Source: Candidatus Adiutrix sp. (lineage in GTDB: Bacteria; Desulfobacterota; Desulfarculia; Adiutricales; Adiutricaceae). Taken from it: a stretch of 5,750 nt of DNA. A program made the translations under genes and the position numbers. The DNA lies in contig JAITVE010000149.1 in the NCBI GenBank assembly GCA_031285975.1, forward strand, positions 1-5,750, written 5' to 3'. The notes beneath the pieces were generated by a model. That model was not told the origin of the DNA. It did no database searches and saw nothing but the letters and a program-made list of their open reading frames with translations. The first letter of the stretch is position 1. Every line of letters starts with the position of its first letter. This document shows, in pieces, positions 1 to 4,757 of the stretch.

Positions 1-132
1 TTTCGCCTGACGCGCCCACCGTTGAATTGTCCACAAAGTCACACCAAAGATTTCAGCCAGCTTTCTGGCTGTTTCCCCTTTGTTGTAGGCTGATACCGCT
101 GCTTGCCGTATGGCTTCTGGTTGGATTTTCAT
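1..132 (-). CDS. Transposase N-terminus, IS630-like, partial
   Basis: Reading from the ATG at 132 down to base 1 gives 44 uninterrupted codons, starting MKIQPEAIRQAAVSAYNKGE and continuing with ARKLAEIFGVTLWTIQRWAR. This is a homeodomain-like helix-turn-helix: a first helix (about residues 5-17), then the typical 'GET..KLAEIFGV...TI.RW' recognition unit (residues 19-41). It is the DNA-binding domain that recognises the ends of IS630-type elements. The catalytic DDE domain would lie outside the window. The frame stays open upstream to a GTG at 171, but the promoter -10 box at 140-145 makes the ATG at 132 the better start. No Shine-Dalgarno sequence is visible and only about 7 bp separate the -10 box from the ATG, so the message may be leaderless. 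An IS3-type orfA is an alternative because only the HTH is visible. Confidence 0.7.
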   Translation of the reverse strand, partial: MKIQPEAIRQAAVSAYNKGETARKLAEIFGVTLWTIQRWARQAK

Positions 133-139
133 GAATGCT

Positions 140-168
140 ATTATAGCTCTACGGCACTTTATTCGCAA
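140..168 (-). promoter_or_regulatory. Transposase promoter
   Basis: On the minus strand TTGCGA (163-168) is followed after exactly 17 bp by TATAAT (140-145), a perfect -10 hexamer and a 4/6 -35 hexamer. It lies within the presumed element end, as is usual for IS transposase promoters. The expected transcription start falls at or next to the ATG at 132. Confidence 0.65.
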
Positions 169-297
169 CACGCCCTAGCAATCACAAAGGGCGGTGTAGC
201 AACGCCACAACTCGGCTGAACGGTTCAGACAAGTGGTGCCGCGCCTGCGGTGGGGAAGCCCCCCCCTCATCAGCACATCCTCATGTGTTCTCCCCCG

Positions 298-333
298 CCG
301 TCATTCCGGCGGAGGCAGGAATCCATTTCCAGT
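298..333 (+). repeat. REP-like palindromic repeat, copy A
   Basis: This 36-nt unit contains the stem ATTCCGGC (303-310) pairing with GCAGGAAT (315-322), with one mismatch and a GGAG loop, followed by CCATTTCCAGT. It matches the reverse complement of copy B at 30 of 36 positions by my count. It belongs to the broad class of 'CGTCATTCC...GGAATCCA' intergenic palindromes common in proteobacteria. Confidence 0.8.
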
Positions 334-379
334 AGTGTATGATTTTGCCAACCACGCCGTTGCCGCGCTCTTCTTTCTC

Positions 380-401
380 CTTTCCCCCGGTGGGGCGAAA
401 G
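380..401. repeat. Hairpin between repeat copies A and B
   Basis: CTTTCCCCC (380-388) and GGGCGAAAG (393-401) are 9-nt inverted arms with a single mismatch and a GGTG loop. It sits roughly midway between the oppositely oriented repeat copies A and B, so the three together form a large nested inverted structure. It could be an independent repeat family. Neither side has a U-tract, so it is not called a terminator. Confidence 0.5.
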
Positions 402-439
402 ACAAGAATGAAGATAGGGCGGTGCCGACAAGATGCTCC

Positions 440-475
440 ACTGGAAATAGATACCGGCCTTCGCCGGTATGACGA
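440..475 (-). repeat. REP-like palindromic repeat, copy B (inverted relative to A)
   Basis: A perfect 8-bp stem, ATACCGGC (451-458) with GCCGGTAT (463-470), closes a CTTC tetraloop. The flank ACTGGAAAT (440-448) is the reverse complement of copy A's ATTTCCAGT. Copies A and B therefore form an inverted pair with a spacer of just over 100 bp, like the paired REP units of BIME elements. The third stem base pair is A-T here and T-A in copy A, a compensatory change. Confidence 0.8.
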
Positions 476-518
476 GGAGGGAGTGACGGGGGATGCGACA
501 CGACACCAAGAGAAAGGC

Positions 519-547
519 ATGGGCCCCGGCCTTCGCTGGGGTGACGG
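519..547 (-). repeat. REP-like palindromic repeat, diverged copy C
   Basis: CCCCGGC (524-530), loop CTTC, GCTGGGG (535-541) form a stem in the same orientation as copy B, followed by the same TGACG flank. Two stem pairs that are A-T type in copies A and B are C-G here and one pair is G-T, so the hairpin is kept while the sequence drifts. It lies about 55-80 nt beyond the tupC stop on the transcript and is the first strong structure there. It may protect or end the tup mRNA, though it has no U-tract. Confidence 0.65.
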
Positions 548-600
548 AAGGAGAGCGGCGGTACTTCATTTTTCCAAATGCGTTCGCCCTGGCGTAAGGG

Positions 601-1515
601 TCAGCCGCCGCTGTTTTGAATAGACAGCGATTGCGTGAGCGTCAATTGGCGGGCGGCTGAAATGGCCGCCTCGCCGCGCAGGCGGGCGCGGATGATGCGG
701 CGGTCGGCGGCTTGAAGGTGCAGCAGCACTTCATTATCATGGGCGGTGAGTTGCTGGATGGACACAGCCGCGCCGTCGGGCAGGGCCGCTTCGGGGGGCA
801 GGGTCAGGCACAAGCGGCCGTCGCGCTCCAGCAAATCCGCCGAGTGAATGGCGGCTTCGTGAAGGGACACGAGTTTGCCGTCACCCAGATAAATCCGGTT
901 TTGGCACAGTTCCGCTTCCAGGCTGTGGTCGTGGGTGGTGATAATCATGGACAGGCCGCGGTCGCGCCACAAATCCTCAATCAGCGTGACCAGGCCGCTG
1001 CGGCTGGCCGCGTCCACATTGGCGGTGGGTTCGTCCAGCAGCAGCACCTCGGCCTGGGCGGCCAGGGCCCGGGCCAGGCTGGCCCGCTGGGCTTCGCCGC
1101 CGGAAAGCCGCCGCGCCGGGGCTTCGGCCAGTTCCAACAATCCCACCTGTTCCAGCAGTTCGTTTGACCGCCGCCGCCGCTGGGCGGCGGGCACGCCCCG
1201 CAAGCGCATGGGGTATTCGATATTGTAGCGCAGCGAGCCCGTGAACATGACCGGGAACTGGGGCGACCACACCACTTTGGAGCGGAACTCGCCCATATCC
1301 CGGCGGCTGGCTTTCCGGCCTTCGAAAAAGATGTCGCCGCTCGTGGGTTCGTCCAGAAAAGCCATGATTTTCATCAGGGTGGTTTTGCCGCTGCCGTTGG
1401 GGCCCACCAGGCCGTAGATGCGGCCCGGCTCGATGGTCAGCGAGTCGATGGCCAGCACCTCGCGCTGGCCGAAAACCCGCCGTACATTTTTCAAAGCATA
1501 CAGTTCGCCGTTCAT
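601..1515 (-). CDS. tupC: Tungstate ABC transporter, ATP-binding protein
   Basis: This 304-residue ATPase would power tungstate import through the TupB permease on the cytoplasmic face of the inner membrane. All ABC motifs are intact: Walker A GPNGSGKTT (38-46), Q-loop Gln86, signature LSGGE (137-141), Walker B VLLLDEP (157-163) and switch His195 in TTHD. The assignment to tungstate rests on its position after tupA and tupB; the ATPase alone would be generic. The ATG overlaps the tupB stop by 4 bp (ATGA) and only a weak AG-rich leader precedes it, so translation is probably coupled. The ABC core ends near residue 215. About 85 further residues (roughly 220-304) alternate short hydrophobic strands with charged turns, which resembles a degenerate TOBE/Mop-like domain, but this is not certain. 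No convincing terminator follows. Confidence 0.9.
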   Translation of the reverse strand: MNGELYALKNVRRVFGQREVLAIDSLTIEPGRIYGLVGPNGSGKTTLMKIMAFLDEPTSGDIFFEGRKASRRDMGEFRSKVVWSPQFPVMFTGSLRYNIEYPMRLRGVPAAQRRRRSNELLEQVGLLELAEAPARRLSGGEAQRASLARALAAQAEVLLLDEPTANVDAASRSGLVTLIEDLWRDRGLSMIITTHDHSLEAELCQNRIYLGDGKLVSLHEAAIHSADLLERDGRLCLTLPPEAALPDGAAVSIQQLTAHDNEVLLHLQAADRRIIRARLRGEAAISAARQLTLTQSLSIQNSGG

Positions 1516-2207
1516 CGCTCTATTTTACCCTGCAAAAAGCCCAGGGCCCCGTTGAGGGCAAAGCTCACCAAGAGCAGCACCACGCCGAGGGCCACCGCCA
1601 GGGTAAATTCGCCCTTGTCGTATTCCAGGGCCATGGCCGTGGTCATGGTGCGGGTGTAGCCCTTGATGTTGCCGCCCAGCATCATGCTGACCCCTACCTC
1701 GGCCACGCCCCGGCCAAAGGCCGCGCAGAGGGCGGCGATGACCGCGAAGCGGGCCTCGCGGATGACCAGCATGGCGGCCTGGCGGCGGCTGGCCCCCAGG
1801 GTAAGGGCGGTTTGGTGATAGCGCTCGTCCAGGCGGCTTAAGGCGGCGAGGATGAACATTATCATTAGCGGCAGGATGAGGAGGAACTGGCCGATGGAGA
1901 TGGCCAGGGGCGAATACAGCAAATCCAGCGGCCCGAAAACGCCCCGCCGGGAAATGAAGACATAGAGGAACAGGCCCACCACCACCGTGGGCACGGACTG
2001 AAGGGTGTTGAACGCCAGGATGACCAGCCGCTTGCCCGGAAACTCGTGGTGGGCCAGCAAAAAGGCCGACGGCAGCCCCACCAGGGAGGCGGCCAGGCAG
2101 GCCCAGAAGGTGCAACTGAGGGACAGCAGCACAATGCCCCACAGTTCCCGGTCGCCGCCCCCAATCATTTTCAGGGCGGACATAAAGCTGTCGATGAAAA
2201 TATCCAT
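1512..2207 (-). CDS. tupB: Tungstate ABC transporter, permease
   Basis: This 231-residue inner-membrane protein should form the homodimeric channel for tungstate. Hydrophobic segments are visible at about 22-52, 59-86, 99-121, 153-177 and 201-225, giving about five membrane spans. The cytoplasmic coupling (EAA) loop is clear at about 133-152 (TALTLGASRRQAAMLVIREA), where TupC docks. The stretch MMLGGNIKGYTRTMTTAMAL, continuing to EYDKGEF (175-201), is characteristic of TupB-type permeases in the ModB/CysT family. The length is normal for TupB. The start at 2207 lies 70 bp downstream of the tupA stop, with a strong hairpin between them and only a weak AGG about 8 nt ahead of the ATG. The last codons overlap tupC by 4 bp. 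Reduced expression relative to tupA is expected from the weak ribosome site and the intervening stem. Confidence 0.92.
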   Translation of the reverse strand: MDIFIDSFMSALKMIGGGDRELWGIVLLSLSCTFWACLAASLVGLPSAFLLAHHEFPGKRLVILAFNTLQSVPTVVVGLFLYVFISRRGVFGPLDLLYSPLAISIGQFLLILPLMIMFILAALSRLDERYHQTALTLGASRRQAAMLVIREARFAVIAALCAAFGRGVAEVGVSMMLGGNIKGYTRTMTTAMALEYDKGEFTLAVALGVVLLLVSFALNGALGFLQGKIER

Positions 2208-2219
2208 GCCAGGCCTAAG

Positions 2220-2253
2220 ACGACTTCCGCCCAGAAAAACGGGCGGAAGTCGT
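2220..2253 (-). other. Perfect 13-bp hairpin between tupA and tupB
   Basis: ACGACTTCCGCCC (2220-2232) and GGGCGGAAGTCGT (2241-2253) are exact reverse complements with an 8-nt loop (GUUUUUCU in the tup transcript). Transcription continues into CUUAGGCC, so there is no U-tract and it is not a standard intrinsic terminator. It sits 25 nt after the tupA stop and ends about 12 nt before the tupB ATG. The likely role is to shield tupA mRNA from 3' exonuclease or cause partial termination, keeping the binding protein in excess over the membrane parts. It might also limit access to the tupB start. Confidence 0.85.
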
Positions 2254-2277
2254 TGTTCATCAATGCAATAAAGAAAA

Positions 2278-3159
2278 TTACTTCACGGCGTCGGGGTAGA
2301 AAACCTGCTGGCCCTGAAGCTTGTAGTCGGCAATGACTTTCTGCCCGCGTTCGGACATCAGCCAGTCGGCGAATTTCTGGGCCGCTTCAGCCTTCACATG
2401 GGGATATTTGGCCGGGTTGACCGGGATAACGCCGTAGGGGTTGAAAAGGTCTTCATCGCCTTCCACAATGATTTCCAGGGGGGTGGGGTCGGCAATGCCG
2501 AATTTCTGGGCGATGTAGGTGCCCCGGTCGCTCAGGGTATAGGCCTTTTTTTCAGCGGCCATAATCAGGGTTTTGCCCATGCCCTGGCCGATGGAGAGAT
2601 ACCACGCGCCCGCCGGGGCCTCGGTGGCGACTTCCACTTCCTTGCCAGCCTGCTGCACTTTTTTCACGCTTTTTTCCATGGGCACGCCGGAAATCTTCCA
2701 CAGGGCCAGTTCCTTGAAGTGGGTGCCGCTTTCATCGCCCCGGGAGATGAACTCCATTTTCTTGTCGGCAATGGTTTTCAGCGCGGCGGCCACGCTCTTC
2801 TGGCCCTTGATCCCGGCGGGGTCGGAAGGGTCGCCGAGCAGCACAAAGTCGTTGTGCATCACGGCGTAGCGTTTCGTGCCGAAGCCGTCGGCCACGAACT
2901 GGGCTTCCCGCTCGGGGTCGTGCACGAAAATAACGTCCACATTGCCGTCCACACCGTCGCGGATGGCCGCGCCCGTGCCTTTGGCCAGCACCTGCACTTC
3001 AATGCCCGTGTCTTTGGTGAATTCCGGCAGCAGCACTTCCAGCAAACCCGAGTCCTGGGTGCTGGTGGTGGTGGACATTTTAATCGTTTCCTGGGCCAGG
3101 GCAGCGGGGGCCAGCAAAAACATGGCCAGGGCAAACAGCAGTAACGCGGTCTTCTTCAT
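2278..3159 (-). CDS. tupA: Tungstate-binding periplasmic protein
   Basis: This 293-residue protein captures tungstate in the periplasm and delivers it to TupB/TupC. A Sec signal peptide is clear: MKKT, a hydrophobic core, then ALA before Gln23. The mature protein begins QETIKMSTTTSTQDSGLL and so carries the TTTS motif (30-33) that marks TupA and separates it from ModA and WtpA. A second oxyanion-contact motif, SRGDESGTH, lies at 139-147. Its Arg140 becomes Arg118 after cleavage, the number I recall for the arginine probed by mutation in Desulfovibrio alaskensis TupA. Length is typical. GGAGG (3165-3169) sits 5 nt before the ATG at 3159, a much stronger ribosome site than those of tupB and tupC, fitting an abundant binding protein. 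An inverted repeat at 3182-3217 overlaps the probable promoter region. The gap to the E1-like gene upstream is 90 bp without a clear terminator, so read-through is possible. Confidence 0.95.
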   Translation of the reverse strand: MKKTALLLFALAMFLLAPAALAQETIKMSTTTSTQDSGLLEVLLPEFTKDTGIEVQVLAKGTGAAIRDGVDGNVDVIFVHDPEREAQFVADGFGTKRYAVMHNDFVLLGDPSDPAGIKGQKSVAAALKTIADKKMEFISRGDESGTHFKELALWKISGVPMEKSVKKVQQAGKEVEVATEAPAGAWYLSIGQGMGKTLIMAAEKKAYTLSDRGTYIAQKFGIADPTPLEIIVEGDEDLFNPYGVIPVNPAKYPHVKAEAAQKFADWLMSERGQKVIADYKLQGQQVFYPDAVK

Positions 3160-3181
3160 GGGAACCTCCGGTAGGGCGCTT

Positions 3182-3217
3182 ATTATGTCGACAATGCTCT
3201 ATCAATTGTGACATAAT
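3182..3217 (-). promoter_or_regulatory. Long inverted repeat, probable operator of tupA
   Basis: ATTATGTC-G-ACAAT (3182-3195) and ATTGT-GACATAAT (3205-3217) are inverted copies, identical apart from one extra G in the left arm, separated by 9 bp. The AT-rich dyad stands out in an otherwise GC-rich region and lies 23-58 bp upstream of the tupA start. On the minus strand its proximal arm contains CATAAT (3182-3187), a plausible -10 box placing the RNA start near 3175. Binding there would therefore block or remodel the promoter. Candidate binders are a ModE-type protein or a TunR-type tungstate regulator (known from sulfate reducers, not encoded in this window). It does not contain the E. coli ModE TATATA half-sites. 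Confidence 0.7.
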
Positions 3218-3249
3218 GGGTACCACAGAAAGACCGCGCTTGTCAAGGC

Positions 3250-4104
3250 TCAGATGAACAGGGCCTCAAGGCCCGGCACGGAAAGGTCGAGGTGATACAG
3301 AGCCTCCGCTTTGGGCTCCCGGCCCGTGAGTTCCCGCACGGCCAAATGCGCCTGCAAACAGGCCAGGGCGGCGGGGGTTACGGTGGGCACACCCAGGCGT
3401 TTCTCGGCGGCTTCCGAGGGCGGCGGGCCGCCATACACTGCCGCCAGGCCGCGTTCGCCCGGCCTGGTAATCATGGCGAACCCTTCCTCCCCGGCGATGG
3501 AGCCGTGAACAAAGGGCAGGCCCAGGCTGTGGGCCGCTTTTTCGACGGCCAGCCGGGCCGGGATGCTGTCCAGGCAGTCCACCACAATATCCGCGCCACG
3601 GAGGATTTGCGCCGCATTCACAGCTGTGGCCGCTTCCGGGCACACGGTGACCTCCACATGGGAAGCGATGGAAAAAATCTCTTCGGCGGTCACTTCGGCT
3701 TTGTTGCGCCCGAGGCGGCTTTCGCGGCAGAAAAGCTGGCGGTTGAGGTTGCTTTCCTCAAACGCGTCGCCATCGCAGAGCGTCAATGCGCCCAGGCCCA
3801 CGCGGGCCAGCAGCGCGGCCACATACCCCCCCAGGCCGCCGCAGCCGATAATGGCCGCCCTGGCTTCCAAAAGGCGGGCCTGTTCCGTTGCCGTCAAAAC
3901 ACCCCGGTTGCGGCTGAAACGGCGCGGCCAGATGTTCTGCCGTAGCAGACAGGCCATGGCCGGGGCCGCTTTCAGGCCGAGCAGGGCGGCGGCGGCTCCA
4001 ATTCCCGGTTGGTTTATACTCAGGAAAGAACCCGCTCCCAGCCCGGTTTCTTCCGTCAGATAGGGGCGCAGGGCGCACGGCATATCGGGGCCACCGGGAG
4101 TCAT
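3250..4104 (-). CDS. HesA/MoeB/ThiF family E1-like adenylyltransferase
   Basis: This 284-residue enzyme would adenylate the C-terminal glycine of the MoaD/ThiS-like protein encoded immediately upstream, the first step in loading sulfur for pterin dithiolene formation. The family core spans about residues 60-284. It has the ATP-binding loop GCGGLGG (87-93), the acidic DGDAFEESNLNRQ box (111-123), the lysine in LGRNKAE (Lys135) and DCLDS (166-170), whose Asp169 aligns with the Mg-binding aspartate of MoeB. RFSRNRG (62-68) matches the start of the MoeB fold. The first ~55 residues are an extra N-terminal extension. The paired CxxC motifs that bind structural zinc in MoeB and ThiF are missing; residues 212-250 contain no cysteine. 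There is no rhodanese domain, so the sulfur donor must be elsewhere. The ATG abuts the upstream TGA (TGAATG), implying coupled synthesis of enzyme and carrier. Whether it serves tungsten cofactor rather than thiamine is inferred from its neighbours. Confidence 0.85.
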   Translation of the reverse strand: MTPGGPDMPCALRPYLTEETGLGAGSFLSINQPGIGAAAALLGLKAAPAMACLLRQNIWPRRFSRNRGVLTATEQARLLEARAAIIGCGGLGGYVAALLARVGLGALTLCDGDAFEESNLNRQLFCRESRLGRNKAEVTAEEIFSIASHVEVTVCPEAATAVNAAQILRGADIVVDCLDSIPARLAVEKAAHSLGLPFVHGSIAGEEGFAMITRPGERGLAAVYGGPPPSEAAEKRLGVPTVTPAALACLQAHLAVRELTGREPKAEALYHLDLSVPGLEALFI

Positions 4105-4344
4105 TCAACCGCCGCCCACCGCCGGGAAAAAGGCCACCCGGTCGTTGTCGCTCACTTGGGTATCCAACTCGGCCCAGCGACCGTTGAGCATGGTGATTTT
4201 AATGTCGGCCAGGGGCAGGCCGAGGGCTTGGGCCACGTCCAGGAGGCTTTGGGGGCCTTCCCAAGGCAGGGTCAGGCCCTGGTCGGGCCGGTAGCCGGGC
4301 ACCTGGTTGCGCAGGGTGGTGCTGAGGGTGACGGTGATGCTCAT
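4105..4344 (-). CDS. MoaD/ThiS-like sulfur carrier protein
   Basis: With the start at 4344 this is a 79-residue beta-grasp protein. The C-terminus, SDNDRVAFFPAVGGG, closely follows the MoaD ending (DGDEVAFFPPVTGG in E. coli as I recall it). The terminal Gly-Gly is the residue pair adenylated by a MoeB-like E1 and converted to thiocarboxylate. The middle part SLLDVAQALGLPLADIKITM (33-52) and the following NGRW give the helix and strand order of the ubiquitin-like fold. A start at 4374 would add 10 residues, but the ATG at 4344 overlaps the regulator stop as ATGA and begins MSITVTL, a normal first strand, so it is preferred. The partner E1 follows directly. No MoaE-like large subunit is in the window, so the acceptor is not known. 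A ThiS-like or other carrier role cannot be excluded by sequence alone. Confidence 0.85.
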   Translation of the reverse strand: MSITVTLSTTLRNQVPGYRPDQGLTLPWEGPQSLLDVAQALGLPLADIKITMLNGRWAELDTQVSDNDRVAFFPAVGGG

Positions 4345-4691
4345 CGCGGTTCCATCTTTAAAAAGGCCGGGCACTGGCGTGTGCTGGCCGAGAGCAACTC
4401 GGCGGCCTGGCGTTCAATCTCGGCATACCAGCGCAAAAGTTCCCGCGCTTCAGCCGACAAAATTTTGGTTTTGCCCCGGCCCGGCTCGCCTTCCTGGGTC
4501 AGCAGCGGCACCCCCAGCTCCTGCTCGGCGGTTTTCAGGCGGCCCCAGGCCCAGCGGTAGCTCATGCCCATAGCCTGGGCGGCTTTGTGCAGCGAGCCCA
4601 GGGACTCGGTGGCCTTCAAAAGCTCCATGCGTCCCGGCCCCAGCACCAGTTTTTGATGATCTTCCAAAAAAATTTTGGCGGCCAATTTCAT
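4341..4691 (-). CDS. ModE-type winged helix DNA-binding protein without sensor domain
   Basis: From the preferred ATG at 4691 this is 116 residues, MKLAAKIFLEDHQKLVLGPG and onward. It matches the N-terminal DNA-binding domain of ModE: LVLGPGRMELLKATESLGSL (15-34), then the helix-turn-helix AAQAMGMSYRWAWGRLKTAE (38-57) and a wing (about 62-82, PGRGKTKILSAEA). The paired Mop/TOBE domains that bind molybdate or tungstate in full ModE are absent; after the wing only one helix (82-100) and a short tail remain. The frame opens at an ATG at 4730, but that lies upstream of the promoter -10 box (4721-4726), so only 4703 or 4691 can be used. 4691 has a G-rich leader (4696-4701) 4 nt ahead. It heads the operon and is divergent from moeA, so it probably controls both, and its stop overlaps the MoaD-like start. 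How it would sense metal is unknown. Confidence 0.8.
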   Translation of the reverse strand: MKLAAKIFLEDHQKLVLGPGRMELLKATESLGSLHKAAQAMGMSYRWAWGRLKTAEQELGVPLLTQEGEPGRGKTKILSAEARELLRWYAEIERQAAELLSASTRQCPAFLKMEPR

Positions 4692-4712
4692 AGCGCCCCC
4701 CATGCGTACATC

Positions 4713-4722
4713 ATGGCGCCAT
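4713..4722. promoter_or_regulatory. Palindrome at the regulator transcription start
   Basis: ATGGCGCCAT is a perfect 10-bp palindrome covering the last bases of the regulator -10 box and its expected start site. A protein bound here would repress the minus-strand operon only. It may be a chance occurrence. Confidence 0.35.
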
Positions 4723-4749
4723 AATACCAAACTGCGGGCGGATTGTCAC
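4721..4749 (-). promoter_or_regulatory. Promoter of the regulator/moaD-like/E1 operon
   Basis: On the minus strand GTGACA (4744-4749, 5 of 6 consensus) is followed after 17 bp by TATTAT (4721-4726, 5 of 6). The RNA would begin near 4714, giving a leader of about 23 nt to the ATG at 4691. The promoter excludes the longest open frame as the true start. Confidence 0.65.
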
Positions 4750-4757
4750 TTGCCCGC
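4734..4757. promoter_or_regulatory. Dyad centred on the shared -35 region
   Basis: GCGGGC (4734-4739) and GCCCGC (4752-4757) are perfect inverted arms around a 12-bp core that contains the overlapping -35 hexamers of both divergent promoters. A dimeric regulator here would control moeA and the minus-strand operon together. The adjacent ModE-like protein is the obvious candidate, but there is no TATATA-type ModE half-site. Confidence 0.45.

Larger units (their letters stand above)
1..175 (-). mobile_element. End of an IS630/Tc1-like insertion sequence, truncated by the window
   Basis: This segment carries the 5' end of a transposase gene reading out of the window, with its own promoter. It is less GC-rich than the genes to the right. 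The sequence TAGGGCGTGTTGCG, read on the minus strand from 177, looks like an element terminus abutting a TA dinucleotide (176-177). IS630/Tc1-mariner elements insert at TA and duplicate it. The boundary at 175 is inferred from that TA and from the promoter position. The other terminal inverted repeat is outside the window, so the end cannot be confirmed here. Confidence 0.6.
176..600. other. Gene-free intergenic region holding palindromic repeats
   Basis: No credible gene lies between the insertion sequence end and the tupC stop. The short open frames here translate to strings such as 'VIPAKAGIYF', 'LRRNDGG' and 'LRWGDG', which are typical read-through of REP-like repeats. None has a Shine-Dalgarno sequence or recognisable domain. 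Besides the repeats listed separately, a small perfect palindrome CTGAAC-G-GTTCAG lies at 216-228 and a 5-bp stem CACAT/ATGTG at 274-287. No clear intrinsic terminator for the tup operon is visible. Confidence 0.7.

Noticed and set aside
233..260. A possible fourth degenerate copy of the palindromic repeat
   Set aside because: The similarity to copy C is partial (roughly 14 of 22 positions) and the hairpin does not form in the same register.
1..600. A CRISPR array in the repeat-rich region
   Set aside because: Copies are few, inverted and unequally spaced, with no regular repeat-spacer pattern.
233..623. Several open frames of 66-99 codons on both strands of the intergenic region
   Set aside because: They are read-through of palindromic repeats, with no ribosome site, no known domain and peptide strings typical of REP-like DNA.
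2220..2253. Calling the tupA-tupB stem an intrinsic terminator
   Set aside because: Neither strand has a U-run after the stem, and tupB and tupC directly follow as part of the same transporter.
2398..3144. A 248-codon open frame antisense to tupA, and similar ones opposite the E1-like gene and tupC
   Set aside because: They are shadows of strong coding sequence in GC-rich DNA. The His/Gly/Val-rich products match no family and no start signals are visible.
3205..3228. A sigma-54 promoter (TGGTAC...TATGT) ahead of tupA
   Set aside because: The -12 element would read GT instead of GC after the GG-N10 spacing, and no enhancer-type site was recognised.
4345..4374. Ten extra residues at the start of the MoaD-like protein
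   Set aside because: They fall inside the regulator gene, lack family similarity, and the ATGA overlap at 4344 gives a natural coupled start.
4692..4730. Longest possible N-terminus of the ModE-like protein, starting at 4730
   Set aside because: The -10 box at 4721-4726 lies downstream of that ATG, so the RNA would not contain it; ModE similarity also begins after 4691.
4734..4757. A classical E. coli-type ModE box
   Set aside because: No TATATA-like half-sites occur in the moeA/regulator or tupA control regions.
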